A stretch of 64,000 bases of DNA from Hevea brasiliensis (GCF_030052815.1 NC_079503.1:59996735-60060734); one strand, 5' to 3'; counted from the stretch's first letter, positions 1 through 12,398 are shown. The notes: a model not told the origin generated them from the letters alone. Made by a program: numbers and translations.

Positions 1-1888
1 ACTTCATTATTTCATGACAAATTCCAATTACAATTTATACATTAATTTGATCATTCATATGATCGCAATTCACATCAATTATCCTTCTATACCATTGTAC
101 TCAAAGTATTAGTCCTTTTCATAACAATGAGAACTAATGTCTCATTCATACATTAATATGATTCATTTATTTATTTATTTATTATGTCATTCATATGATC
201 ACAATTTATAACAATTATTTCATTATATATTCCATTATATATATTTGTTGTAACATTCTAAACTTTATTTCCTAGTGGAAATACAATATCTAGACTCATT
301 TTCATCTAATGCATATATTCATGAATATCATTTATATAATTCACAATTTATCAATTATATCATATATTTTTCCTTTCTACTTCCTTATGTAATTTATTAC
401 ATCCTTTTACATGTCCCTGGGTTCAACATTTTCATTTATGTTGATTTCCAAACCATATTTCAAAATATATTAACAATGTCTCTTAAGTTCTATTTGTGAT
501 GAGAATACAATTCTCATCTACCTATTCTCATAATTTAGGTATACATTAAGTCCATTAAGTGGGGTACCATTGACTCCATTAGCAACTTAAGTTTATGGTA
601 GTTACTATTCACTTGACCATTTTCCTTCAAAGGTTGACTTTTTAATTCATAATATGTACACAAATGTTTGATACATACTTATACCACATTTTGGATTCTA
701 AGTTTTTTGGCATTGATTGCCAATTGCAATTCAAAGCCTCCTAAAAGTATTTTCAAAAATTCAATTTTTGGGTCTTAGGTTTACTGTTCCATTGGTCTAA
801 GCTATAGTGAGAATTTGGCAAACATTTCTTTACCAAAGTTGTTCCTTTATGTGTCTTCTTTAATTCCTTTTTCAAATCACTCCATTTTGAGTTTTGTAGC
901 TCAAGTTATGGCCATTTTACCATAACTAGCTGGATTGACCTGTACTCAGAATTTCTGGGCAATTTGGTTCTGCCAGATTTAGTGTCGTCACTTGGACTAG
1001 AAATTTGAATTGGTTAAGTTCAGAATTTGAGTTTGTGTTCTTCATGAAAGTTTTTCTAAATTGTGTAAGCTTTCTATTGATATAAAATTCAGGTCATTTG
1101 GACCTTTCTACACTGAGTTATGTCCAAATGAATCACTTTTACCAGGTCCAGAATTGGTTACCCGGATTTGGTCAATTTTTAGGGTATTCTAAGTTTGTTT
1201 TCTGGGCATGGTTTCTTCATCAAAGTTGTGCCATTATGTGTCTAGTTTCATTTTCAATTGGACTTGCACAAATTGAACCTACACCTCTCAAGTTACAGCT
1301 GCCCAAACTTGCTAGACTCACATCCAGCCCTGTAGGTCCTCTAAGGCAGCATACCCAACCTCAAATCCAAAGCCACAATTCACTTCAATTCCTTATCAAA
1401 CATAGCCAAATGGTCACTAATTGACCATTAGTACTTCCATTCACCAACACATAAGCAAAACCCTAAGTTTCCTCCAAACCCTAACTCCAAAATTCCAATT
1501 TACTCAAACATCATGCTATCAAATGTTTTAATCATCAATTTCATGTTCAATTGCATCAATTCACAATTATAATTCACTTCAATCATTGAAACTCTAAAGT
1601 GCCCTAGGCTGCCAAAATTGAGGGTTTTTCATACCTACATAATTTGTTTTCTTTCTTCCAAAACTAACACTCAATTCATAATCTACACAAGATAAACTCA
1701 TGGATTTATGGAATAAGTAGCACTGACCTTGACTTAGCCAATTCCCAAGGCTTGAGAACTCCACTTTTTCTCTTCCTTTTTGCTGTCCAAGTCTTGCTGT
1801 AGTGGTAGGGACAAATTTTGTGAAGCTAGGAAGGGGATTTGAGGTGGTTTGGTGGGTGGAAATCAAGCTCACTCAAAGCTTTAATGGA

Positions 1889-1922
<34 letters not shown>

Positions 1923-2587
1923 CTCTTGGTTTGGCTGAATGAAAGAGATGGCTGCTGGAATTGTTTCATTTTTATCTCATTTTTATGTCTTTTCTTTCCC
2001 TTTCAATTTGCTTATCAAATGGTGATTGGGTGGAGCTTTTTAAATGACATCATGTGATGTCTAAATTCTAATTTTCTTTATTTTTCTTTTCTTTTTTTTT
2101 TATTCATTTTCAATTAAATTTTTAGCAATATTTATTCATATTTTATATCATAATAATTATTTACTTAATTGGACAAGTTGGCCAAAAATCATCTCTGAAG
2201 ACGAAATGACCAAAATGCCCTCCGTTTGGCTTATTAAGCTAAAATTGTCTGTACTAATCTAAAAATTTTTCTACTAATGCTATCGAAACCTCAATGACTC
2301 TTCTCTAGAGTCCCAAAAATTATTTTACGGGATTCCCCTCGGGTTTAGGGTTACTAGCTGTCTTCACCGCTACTTTCTATTAGGGTCACCATCGCTAGGG
2401 CACCGGCTCATTTAACTTCGTTGTATTCCATTTCTAAAATATTTTCTTAATTTTTCTTACACTTATTTGAAATATTTATGACTCCTCACTCTAGTTTACA
2501 TATAGTTCTAGACATTTTGACTGTCCGGACCGACATTAATTACCGGAATAGTCAAATGCACGGACTAGCTAAAGTGAGGGTGTTACA
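1..2587 (-). repeat. 3' LTR of A0 (cut by window edge)
   Basis: LTR on the minus strand. Its 5' terminus TGTAACACCCTCACTTTAGC lies at 2587, and a duplicated copy of this terminus lies at 2713. It carries the block shared by all LTRs here (TCCGGAC near the end, the 'CCAAAATGCCC' stretch at 2210-2221). A candidate splice donor (AAG|GTCAGT, minus strand) lies at about 1727. A CT/CTTT tract occupies 1891-1925. The listed ORFs inside show no domain and are probably chance. No host gene is visible. Confidence 0.85.
1891..1925. repeat. CT-rich microsatellite
   Basis: Run of (TC)n passing into (CTTT)n inside the A0 LTR. On the element's sense strand this is a GA-rich leader tract. A related GA tract lies at 56560-56576 in LTR A4, so it probably belongs to the transcribed 5' leader. 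Confidence 0.85.
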
Positions 2588-2754
2588 ATTCTTCCCCTCT
2601 AACGAAAATTTCATCCTCGAAATTTACCTAGTTCTAGACATTTTGACTGTCCGGACCGACATTAATTACCGGAATAGTCAAATGCACGGACTAGCTAAAG
2701 TGAGGGTGTTACAATTCTTCCCCTCTAACGAAAATTTCATCCTCGAAATTTACC
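2503..2754. repeat. 126-bp perfect tandem duplication across LTR/PPT junction
   Basis: Two copies (2503-2628 and 2629-2754) read identically by eye. Each holds the first ~85 bases of the LTR on the minus strand, its TGTAACACCC terminus, the polypurine tract and the short stretch before it. The element therefore has two PPT-LTR junctions in series. Confidence 0.95.
2714..2726 (-). promoter_or_regulatory. polypurine tract of A0 (second copy at 2588-2600)
   Basis: On the minus strand the sequence is AGAGGGGAAGAAT directly before the LTR start. This is the expected primer site for plus-strand DNA synthesis. The same tract, with small changes, precedes the A3, B1 and C1 3' LTRs. Confidence 0.85.
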
Positions 2755-2809
2755 GAGTGTAGGTATCTGAGATAATTCCTTTACCTTTCTATTGTTCCCT
2801 CTGTCTAGT

Positions 2810-2812
<3 letters not shown>

Positions 2813-2855
<43 letters not shown>
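2813..2855. repeat. (TA)n microsatellite
   Basis: About 21 TA units in the A0 internal region between the PPT and the gag remnant. The stretch 2755-2919 otherwise holds no recognisable coding sequence. Confidence 0.97.
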
Positions 2856-2857
<2 letters not shown>

Positions 2858-2919
2858 TATTATTTAGTCTTTTCGAATCTATCATTATACATTTAGGCAT
2901 ATCATAAAGGAAGGATACT

Positions 2920-3797
2920 TTACCTAAAATTCACATTTGGGGCATCTTGCTCCTCTCCGGATTGGGTGACATTTGCAAGTGGTGTTACTGTTGTACTTGG
3001 TCCTTCCACGACCTCTATCTGGGTCTGTGGTAAATTCTTCTTAGGAAAATCTTTCAGACGATGGTCCATGGCCTCACATCTATAACAGGCTCCAGTAAAT
3101 CCCCTAAATTCACCTTTATGCCACTTGTTACAATGGCCACATTTTCTTGCTAGTCCGGGTGCACTCACTACTAGTGTCTCTGATTGACCTCTTTTGGGTA
3201 TAGGCCTGGGTCTAGGTCTCTTACTTTGATCAGATGTCTGACTTAACTGTTATCTTGGCCTCTTATTACTAGACTATCCAAATTTTCTCTTTTGCTGATC
3301 AACACTCCTTTTCTATTCCTCTTCATGAACACAGGTAATATATTTCTTTCTGAACTCTATCAGAAAGAATTCCCAACACACCTCAGCTGGTGGCACTGCC
3401 TTGGTTACGACATCCCACCACCGATATGTAGCTTCTTGTAGCAGTGAAACTGCACACTTTACACTCTGTTCTGGTGTGCAATGGAGCTGTTGCAGGACCC
3501 TTTTAGTCCTTTCTAACTAATACTCCACAGCTAAAGAATCGTCCTCCTTTCTACCATGGAAATCTATAGCTCCATACTTCCTAATTTTTCTCAAAAATGA
3601 TTTTTGCTGAGGCAGTGGTGGAATAGCCCTAGTCATTTGTCGAAAGAATTCAGTCATTTACTCAAACAAGGCTTATTGGGGTTGTAAAGGCACCTCTTGC
3701 ACTGGTGGAGCAGGATCTCCCTGATTTCCAACATCACTCCCAGTTGGGATACGGCTTACTACTTCCTTCTCTACTGCCCTCTGCGATTCTGGGTCCA
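2920..3797 (-). pseudogene. gag: gag remnant of A0
   Basis: Decayed retrotransposon capsid/nucleocapsid gene read right to left. The start region near 3797 encodes MDPESQRAVEKE, closely resembling the gag start of A1 (MDPVSQRAVGEE). The capsid region around 3380-3480 encodes a QEATYRWWD stretch typical of plant chromovirus Gag. Zinc-knuckle remnants lie at about 3060-3150 (CGHCNKWHKGE, then CYRCEAMDH with the last cysteine lost). Stops and frameshifts break the frame throughout, so no functional product is expected. Gag normally forms the virus-like particle and binds genomic RNA. The 3' end near 2920 runs into non-coding DNA and no protease follows, which points to a large deletion. Confidence 0.8.
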
Positions 3798-3923
3798 TAC
3801 CTTAACCTAAAATAACCAAAGAAAACAGATCTGCATTAGTGTTACCTCGACTCATATGAATGTAATGCATGTTATGCACATGATCTTATTCTATCTATTG
3901 ATGCCTTGGAATGCCTAAATCGT

Positions 3924-3935
3924 GCTCTGATACCA
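3924..3935 (-). promoter_or_regulatory. primer binding site of A0
   Basis: The minus strand reads TGGTATCAGAGC, the usual plant PBS complementary to the 3' end of initiator-Met tRNA. It lies 5 bases from the LTR end at 3941. Confidence 0.9.
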
Positions 3936-3940
3936 ATAAA

Positions 3941-3957
3941 TGTAACACCCCTCACCC
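3941..3957 (-). repeat. first bases of A0 5' LTR, before the B solo LTR
   Basis: Terminal 17 bases of the A0 5' LTR (3' terminus, ...GGTGTTACA on the minus strand). They are separated from the rest of the LTR (6048 onward) by the B solo LTR and end in the target duplication CACCC (3953-3957). Confidence 0.85.
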
Positions 3958-6047
3958 TGTAACACCCCTAAGTTCGGTAGTGCGTTCTACTGCTCCAGTG
4001 ACCAGTGTTGTCCGGACAGCTAGGATGCCTAGAACCACACCTTAATATGAGTGAGGAGACATAAAATAATGAAATACAAGAAAAGAAAACACAAGAAAAA
4101 CAAAGGAAAAATCATAGCAAAGAAATGTAACCAAGTTAAGCGAGGAAATGACTTTGGTAAAACATACCAAACCTAAAACGCATCGAGGGTCGGTATATTA
4201 GGTGATTAAGCGAATAATTGAGTTCAGTGTATTATTTACCAAACCCCATCGATAGAGACAGTTTAATTTGGTACTGAAACACTTCAAATTGTGTTTCTCA
4301 GTTAACAAGGACTCAGCAAAAGGGAAAGAAATACTGAGTCAAGACCAGGAGACAAATATTAGAGGTTTGTGCACAACGGCTATTTCTTTTGAAATTTTCA
4401 ATTGAAATGAATTATGACTATTGTACATTATTGTTTTAAATTGTGTTTGTGCACAACAACTGTTTCTTTTGAATTATTTTCAATTGAAATAAATATTGAC
4501 TATTTGTATATTATTGTTTTAAATTGTGGAAATGTGTTTGATGGACACTTATTGATTGAAAAACATTGTGAATGGTTTGAAACTGTGAAAAATTGTTTGA
4601 ATGATATTGATGGATACTTATTAATTGAAAAGCACTGTAAATGGTTTTTGTGGAAATTGAAGTGAATTACGAATTGTGTTGCCATTTTGGGAATGAAATT
4701 ATAACTTTGGAAATTTATTGGATTCTTACGGATCATTTGAATAAAATGTTTGGAATTGTTTTGACTCACAATTGGCATGACACTGATACTATGTTCCTCC
4801 TCCATTAATGGGGTGAGTGTGGTTATTCCTCCCTCTTTGACTTACCAGTCTGGGGTGAGTATGATTATGTTCCTCCCTCTTTGACTTCCCAGTCTGAGGT
4901 GAGTATGGATGAGTTCTCATTATATAGCTAGCTTCCTCCCTCATTGATTTCGATTATTGGGGTGAGCATGTCTTGTCGTGGTGTACAACACGGCATATAT
5001 GGAAAAATTGTGTCATGACTTAAATTGTGATATTGATTGGCAACACTGTATTCTCCAGTTATTTGATCGAATGGTGTTATTGATTTGCAAAACGATATTA
5101 TTCAATTATTTGATCGAATTGTGTTATTGATTTGCAAAACGATATTATTCAGATTATTTGATCAAATTGTGTCATTGATTGGAAAAAATCGTGTTATTCA
5201 AGAATTTGATCAAATTGTGTATGAATTGGCAATACGGTATTCTTAAGCTATTTGACTAAATTGTGTTATTATGAATTTTGATAATTTGTGAATTGGAGTT
5301 TAAATTCCTTATGACATTCATTGTCTTGAAATCAACTATGGTTTTAAGTATCCACTAATGGTATGATTTATGAATTGTGATTTAAAATTGTATTTGGTTA
5401 ATGTTGTGCACCACTGAGACATTGTCTCAAATGATAGCTTTTATTGCCGTCGCAGTAGAGAGATAGACAGTGGCCAGACTAGGTCGCTAGTACCGCCAAT
5501 GAGAGATTTTGGGTATAGTGAGTATACCATATGTGGCATTTTGTAATCAGTAATGTATATTCACCTGTATGTATATTTTATTCTTGGTTTTGAGCATTGT
5601 AAATTTAAGTTGTACAAGAAAGTTGTAAAATAATTATGAGTTATTTGGCTTGTAAAAATTGTGTTATATCTTTGTATCTTAGTCTTTGAAAATCACTGTG
5701 GATTTGACTTGAGAAATGTGTTGTGTTGATAAAAATGTTGGAGTTGAGATTTGAAAATATATTGAAGTGTTTTTACAGTGTTTTCAAGAACTGCTTTGTC
5801 AAAATACAAATGGCACCTTGCCAAAATTTTTACAGATATTCCAAATAAATCAAATGAGTTAGTTGTTTCACTTCAGTTCACCAAAGTCTTTCACACCTGT
5901 AAATAGTGCTCACCACTGTAAAAGAAGTAAGAAAAGTTTTTAAAATCCCTTGTAGTGTATTTAATGGATTATCAGTAGACGGAGTTGGTAATTCATTAGG
6001 TATACTACGGGATCATGTTATGCCTTATAGAGGGGTAGGGTGTGACA
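3958..6047 (+). repeat. B-family solo LTR with CACCC target duplication
   Basis: Complete LTR of 2090 bp from TGTAACACCCCTAAGTTCGG to AGGGTGTGACA, flanked on both sides by CACCC (3953-3957 and 6048-6052). One LTR with intact duplication and no internal region is the product of recombination between the two LTRs of a former element. It sits inside the A0 5' LTR. It is about half as long as the B1 LTRs and lacks much of their central part. A stem-loop (TGAGAC att GTCTCA) lies at 5415-5429. Confidence 0.92.
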
Positions 6048-8409
6048 CACCCGACTATAGTGTAGCAGAGGAAGGTGTGCTACATTCGATGCCAGAGCAC
6101 CCTATCTTATCTTACTTTATTCTTTTAATAATTTGTTCTTGTTATATTTTAATACTAATTATTTTTCTAAGGAGAAACCGGTGGAGTTTCCCCTGTTTCT
6201 ATTACCATTTGGCATATTTCACTATTCATCTGCTTGAAATTTCAACAATACTTTCACAATAAAATCTCATCAGTTATTTTCATAATCATCTCATCACACA
6301 TTGAATTCTTGCAACTCATTTGCATACATATCCATTCATACTCAATTTATGTATCAAAATTCTCAAACTTCATAATTTACATGATTTACAAGCTAATTTC
6401 ATAAATTCATAATTTACATGATGTACAAATTAATTACAGTACCATAATTTACATTACAATTAATAACTAATTATAAATACATAAAATAACTTTTGTAAGC
6501 CCTATCTACATGGATATATGAGGAGGTGACAACTTAAACACTTATGACACTTCTGTAGATTTAGACTCCAAAAATACCAGTCAAGTGTCCATTGGCTTTT
6601 AGCTTCAGTAAATACGCGAAAAAAACAAATCCATCACACTAAGTATTTCTGCTTAGTGGTGCAATAATATAACAAGAAAATAATATATACAAATAAGAAA
6701 GATTGAAGTATAATTCTAAAGTATAATTTAGATCCTCAGGTATCAACTAAATTTGGTATGATATTTCTAATATCAACTGTCTTATATTCTATTTTGTCCC
6801 TCTTTGAAAGTGCTGAGTTTATACGGTAATAATATTCGATATATAGATTAATTCTAGGAGCATTATATTTTCGGTTCCTACAATTCTGAAAATTTCATTT
6901 GTATTACTCGATTTAGTTATGTTTCTATTGCTAATCTTTTTTCTCAATTCATTCAACTCTTTTTAATTTTTTTAATTCCTAATATTCTTAAATAATTTCA
7001 ATAATTTACACTGCCCAGGTAACTTATGATAGGATGACTAAACTGGATAACAGGTCGTTAACACTGGACACCGCGGTGCCTCGAGCTGTCATACCATGGG
7101 ATGTGGAACGTCAACCACGTATGCAGTCAGCATGGCTAAAAAGCCATGATAACATATAATCGGGCATAAAAGCCATGAGTGCGGGCATATAGCCATGAGT
7201 ACGAGCATAAAGTCATGAGTGCGGGCATAAAGCCATGAGTATGGGCATAAAGCCTTACGCTGTACTGCTAAAATAATACCATATTGGCATGTCAATCTAT
7301 CCAATCTGACACACTTGTTTGGGCAATATATGGGCACATAGTACCATTAAATGTTAATATATTGTGTTTTATGACTTCATTATTTCATGACAAATTCCAA
7401 TTATAATTTATACATTCATTTGATCATTCATATGATCACAATTAATATCAATTATCCTTCTATACCATTGTACTCAAAGTATTAGTCCTTTTCACAATAA
7501 TGAGAACAAATGTCTCATTCATACATTAATATGATTCATTTATTCATTCATTATGTCATTCATATGATCACAATTTATAACAATTATTTCATTATATATT
7601 CCATTATATATATTTGTTGTAACATTCTAAACATTATTTCCTAGTGCAAATACAATATCTAGACTCATTTTCATCTAATACATATATTCATGAATATCAT
7701 TTATATAATTCACAATTTATCAATTATATCATTTATTTTTCCTTTCTAATTCCATATCTAATTTATTATATCATTTTACATGTCCCTAGAATCAATATTT
7801 TCATTTATGTTGATTTCCAAACCACATTTCAAAATATATTAACAATGTCTCCTAAGTTCTATTTGTGATGAGAATACAATTCCCATCAACCTATTCTCAT
7901 AATTTAGGTATACATTAAATCCTTTAAGTGGGGTACCATTGACCCCATTAGTAACTTAAGTTTTTGATAGTTACTATTCACTTGACCATTTCCCTTCAAA
8001 GGTTGACTTTTTAATTCATAATATATACACAAATGTTTGATGCATATTTATACCACATTTTGGGTTCTGAGTTTGTTGGCATTGATTGCCAATTGCAATT
8101 CAAAGCCTCCTAAAACTATATTCAAAAATTTAGTTTTTGGGTCCTATGTTTACTGTTCCATTGGTCTAAGCTACAGTGAGAATTTGGTAAACTTTTCTTC
8201 ATCAAAGTTGTTCCTTTATGTGTATTCTTTAATTCCCTTTTTGAATCACTCCATTTTGAGTTTTGTATCTCAAGTTGTGGCCATTTTAGTATAACTGGGC
8301 AGATTGACTTGTACCCAAAATTTCTGGGCAATTTGGTTCTGCCAGATTTGCTGTCCTAACTTGGACTAGCAATTTTAATTGGTTAGGTTCAGAATTTGAG
8401 TTTTTGTTC
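6048..8409 (-). repeat. remainder of A0 5' LTR, truncated at 8409
   Basis: Continuation of the A0 LTR after the B solo insertion. It carries A-family landmarks on the minus strand: the GCACCACTAAG stem-loop near 6640-6665, the 20-bp minisatellite at 7162-7255, and a region from 7374 that matches bases 1-1037. Similarity stops at about 8409, so the 5' portion (about 1.55 kb) is missing. ORFs in this stretch have no domain and match ORFs at the same place in the left LTR only because the DNA is repeated. Confidence 0.85.
7162..7255. repeat. 20-bp minisatellite inside A-family LTR (about 5 copies)
   Basis: Repeats of GGGCATAAAGCCATGAGTGC starting at 7162, 7183, 7203, 7223 and 7243. The same repeat on the opposite strand appears in the A solo LTR (about 46119-46206, period 21) and, with fewer copies, in the A5 LTRs (about 59340-59400 and 63130-63185). 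Confidence 0.9.
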
Positions 8410-8594
8410 TGTGGCAAGGGTTTTTGCGGTTACCTAGATGAGTTCTCACCGAAGTGGGAAAAGTGAGGAGTCGCCACTTTAATTTTGAGGAAAATTAAAG
8501 AAAAGCATTTGTGAAGGTAAATTAAAAAAAAAAACCACTTCAAAAATAGAAATTCTAGGTTCGGGGTCCGTATACGGGTGGGGAAGGTGTTAGG
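8410..8594 (+). repeat. Tat/Ogre-like LTR 3' portion (continues at 12298)
   Basis: Contains GAGTCGCCACTT, a short gap, then GGTCCGTATACGGGTGGGG and AAGGTGTTAGG, continuing at 12298 as CACCCCACCTC. This arrangement resembles the 3' part of Tat/Ogre LTRs as I recall them. It is split by the C solo LTR and joined at 8410 to the truncated A0 LTR. The family assignment rests on these short motifs only. Confidence 0.5.
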
Positions 8595-11500
8595 TGTAAG
8601 ACCCTCGTTTGCATAGCCTGGTAGATGTCACTGTTCTGGTGACCGGTGTCGGTCCGGACAATTAAGGGGATTAGAACCACACTTAAGACAACTAGAGAAG
8701 CTATAAATACAAATAATTAGTAATGTTCAATTAGTTGAGTATAAATAAGAAAAACAGAACAGAAGAAGTTAAACGAGCCGAGAGTCACAGCGATAGGTGA
8801 CCTTCTCGAGAACGACTGTGAAGTCATTTTAAACTCAAATTTCGAACTGTAAAATGTGACGCCGCGGTCCTTAGGACCCTTATGAACACAGTGGAAAAGA
8901 GAAAATCACGAAAAAGAACTGTTAAGTCAGTCAAATAATTAGGTCAGGGAGCCGAAAGAAATATGAAATTAATTGCAAACCGGGATGAACCGGCGAGGGG
9001 CAATTTAGTCAATTGACCCCGAGAGCTGACTCCTGACCTAACTGTCAAATAAAATCAGAGAAAAGAAAATTTCGGAATCGAGAATTAAATTAAAGAACTA
9101 ATAGAAAAAAAAAAGAAAATTTAAAAAGTTATTACATTATGCTTATCTCACCTTTATGACATCATAATTGATTTTTTTTATTTCCCACCAATATTGACCA
9201 AGTCAAAAATTGTTTAAAGAAGACAAAGTAAAAAAAAAAAAGGAAATTTTTTTTTATTTTGCTATTCTTCCTTACGTGAGTTCTCTTCCTCCTCACCCTC
9301 TCTTCCAATTTCCCCCATGAAAGCTTATTATCAAGCTTTTTAAACCTCAAATTACACCATAAATCTTTTGTGAAAAATAGTAGAAACCTCAAATTAAACC
9401 TCAAGAGGAAGATTAGAAGGAGAATAATTGAAGAAAATTGAGAGAAATAGAAGATAAAATTCTGCTCACTTAAGGTTGGTATTCTTCCTTCATTCTCTCT
9501 TTGAATTTATGTGTAAGTAGTTAAGTTACACTTGTAATTAACAAATAAGTGAATAAAATCAAGCATGTTGGACCAAATAGAAATGTGGGCAGCTAGGGTT
9601 TAGGTTTGAGGATGAATAATTTTGATCAAATTATGAATTAGCTAAGTGTGAATGAGTGTATAAATTCCAAATATGCATGTAGAATTCAATAAATGAGCTA
9701 AACATGGAAGTTAGGGTTTTGGACCTAGGGTTTAGAGACCAAAAATGTGAGAAACTTGTAAATAGTGTCTTTGACCTAATGTGAAGTGAAAAATGGTCAT
9801 TTGTGACCAAATGAGGTGTGTTAGAAGTGTTGGAATTAAAAGCCAATTCGGATTGGATAAGGTCATGTGCTGGCAGCATGACCAAAATATCCTTTGAGGG
9901 ACCAAAAATGAAATTTTACAAGTCCAATGGATATGGGACCAATTGGGGATGAAAATAGGCACTAAATGACACAATTTTCATTTAGGAAGCCTGCCCAAAA
10001 AGTGACTAAAACCTAGTGAATAAAGTGGCCGAAGTCAGAAAATCGCAGGCTGCCTCTACACAAACTGACCAAATGAACAGTGTTTGTTCATTTGGTCATA
10101 ACTCAAGCTAGGCAGGTCAAAATGACCTGAAATTTTACCAGTAATTAGATAAGATATAGATCTAAAACTTTCATGAAGAATACCAACCCAAATTATGCCA
10201 TTAACCCAATCAAATTACTAAGCAAAGTTGGTGACCTGAATCTGCAGAACTGCAGATTGCTATATGAACAGTAAAGTTTCAATGGCTATAACTCTCTCTA
10301 GAAAACTCCGATTTAGGCTATTCTTGAACCGATGGAAACCTAAGACATAGTAGAACATTTCATATGAAGAAAAATTAGACCAAATTATGGACTTAACTTA
10401 AACAAATTACTGAATGAAGTTGGATCAACAAATCTGCAGAACCAAATTCTGCAGCATGAACAGTAATAGTAATTTGCTTATAACTTAAGCGACAAAACTC
10501 CAATTAGGTTAATTCAAAAAGGAGAATAAACTTAAGACAATAAGGAACATTTTCTATGAAGAAAGTTTTGCCAAATTCTAACAGTAAACTAACCAATGAA
10601 ACAGTATAATTAGGGACACCAAAATTTAAAATTTGGCAATTTTACTTAAAAGACCTAAGTTTGGAGAAAATGACCAAAACCAACAAGTTTGGTGACCAAA
10701 ATGTGGTATGTGGGTGAATTTGGAATTCCCATACCTATTAAGCCTTAGAAAGTCAACAAATTGACTTGAATAGTATAGTGAATAGTAACCCAAAACACAA
10801 AATTTCAAGAACGTCGAGTTTAGCACGTTAGAGCTAGGTAAAAATGAGGCTAAATTTATTTTGGATTTATGTTAAGTTCTAGTACTGAAACATTGTAAAA
10901 TTGTGTGTTTCAGTTGAAAAGAATATCGGGAAGGAACTCGAGGAACCGAGTCGAGGCTAAGGGACGACTCGCTTGAGGTTTGTGCATAACATCACTATGC
11001 TTTAAAATGTAGTGATAAAGTGAATGAAATATGTATTTTACATTTTCTTTGAATTGTTGAAAATTTATTTGTGACATTAGTTATGATGTTTTGACTTAAA
11101 TTGTCGAAAGTTATTGTGTATATTTGAAATGACAATGTTTAGCAAATTGTTAAGATAAGTTTTGAAACCACAGTGTCATGACCATATATTTGAACACCTC
11201 ACTAGCATGACTAGTGGGGGTAATTAGTTTCGAATTTTGATTCCTTCTCTGGAGAAGTGTTGAGGTGTGCCAGTAGAAGAGGATGTGAATGGATATCCAT
11301 ATATTTGAGCTAGCTAGCCTTGTGATGTGATTTCTCTTTAGCCTCTGGCTATTGAGATTCTATTTGTTTCGAATGGCATGATCTAACTGTGGGTTTTATG
11401 AAATGTGTTTTGATACTTTGAAATGAACTTGGTTTTCATTTAAAATCTCATAATGCATGATTTGTACTTAATTCTCATGTTCAGCCAAATTTTTGAATAA

Positions 11501-12297
11501 ATGTGATTTAAGGTTTGCATAAAGATTATTTTAGTATGTTGTGTACCACTGAGTCCTAGTACTCAGCGATAGCTTCTATTCTTTATGATCTGAGAGACTA
11601 GAAGAAGCGTGACCAGTGCTAAGGATTGAGGATCTTCCTATTTTGAAGCTATCGGGTATAATTTATACCCTAATTGTAAATATTTCTTTTGATGTATGTA
11701 TTGCATATAAATGTATGGACATGTAAAAATGGGTCTTGAGCAGTTTGTATAAAAATTGTATAAAGTTGTAATATATATTGTAGTTTGAAATTCTCTTAAT
11801 GTAAATTTTGTAATGATGTATCTAAATTGTTTTGTTTCTAATGAAATATGAATGGAACTATTTTATTTAATTTGAATGAAATGGATTGCTAGTATTTTGA
11901 TGATCATTGGATAATAGATTTGAAATTTGAAAGTTGATAAATGTGTTGAGAAATTGATTGAGATTGAGTATGAAATTGAAGCAGTTGTTGAGAAAAATTT
12001 TTAGAAGTGCTTTTTACAGGTATTTGAAGAACTGGTTTCTCAAAATACAGACAGAACTCTGTCAAAATTTTTATAAAATTTGCGGAAAAATAAAATGGGC
12101 CAAAATTTCCAACTAGCTTTCCACTTAATTACATGTTTTAAATACTTATTAGAAATGCTCACCACTTATCAAAAATAAGAAAATTATTTTAAAATCCCTT
12201 GTAGGGTACTTAATGAGTTATCGGTAGGTGAAGTTCGATAGTTCATTAAGTATTCTACAGGATCATGTTATGCCTTACAGAGGGGTAAGGTGTGACA
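8595..12297 (+). repeat. C-family solo LTR with TTAGG target duplication
   Basis: LTR of 3703 bp from TGTAAGACCCTCGTTTGC to GGTAAGGTGTGACA, flanked by TTAGG (8590-8594 and 12298-12302). It matches the C1 LTR at 38275-41943 (opposite strand) along its length. Inside are a candidate splice donor AAG|GTTGGT at about 9475, degenerate 191-bp units from 10074, and a stem-loop at 11549-11566. No open frame has a recognisable domain. It is the recombination product of a former full element. Confidence 0.93.
10074..10650. repeat. three degenerate ~191-bp tandem units in C LTR
   Basis: Units start with TGAACAGT at 10074, 10265 and 10457 (spacing 191 and 192). Each then runs through ATAACT, a CTCC..ATTAGG-like block, ATGAAGAA and CCAAATTATG. 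Identity between units is low but the landmarks keep order and spacing. The A LTRs show the same layout (45116, 45307, 45497). Confidence 0.75.
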
Positions 12298-12379
12298 TTA
12301 GGCACCCCACCTCATCCCTCAACGAGGGTAAGCAGATTTAACATTATGCTCTTCATAAATTAAAATTGGTAATTGGGGA

Positions 12380-12398
12380 GGGGGGGGGGGGGGGGGGG
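12380..12398. repeat. homopolymer G19
   Basis: Nineteen G in a row, in a stretch that is almost all G from 12375 to 12402. It may form a G-quadruplex, and its length is likely uncertain in the assembly. Confidence 0.9.

Larger units (their letters stand above)
1..8409 (-). mobile_element. A0: old A-family Ty3/gypsy element, both ends incomplete
   Basis: Minus-strand LTR retrotransposon. Its 3' LTR is cut by the window start, the internal part (2714-3940) keeps only a decayed gag, and the 5' LTR begins at 3941 and is lost at 8409. Bases 1-1037 align with about 7374-8409, which shows that both ends belong to one LTR type. PBS and polypurine tract lie at the expected places. No protease, RT or integrase is visible, so most of pol has been deleted. 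A B solo LTR at 3958-6047 was inserted later. At 8410 the sequence switches abruptly to an unrelated Tat/Ogre-like LTR, leaving about 1.55 kb of this LTR missing. Confidence 0.8.

Noticed and set aside
275..499. Small hydrophobic ORF (74 aa), repeated at 7644-7868
   Set aside because: Conserved only because both lie in the same A0 LTR type; AT-rich, no domain, no sign of coding selection.
1839..2057. ORF with hydrophobic LSLSLSFFLLLVWL stretch
   Set aside because: Created by the CT microsatellite in the LTR; no other support.
7162..7255. CRISPR-like short repeats
   Set aside because: Contiguous 20-bp tandem repeats with no spacers.
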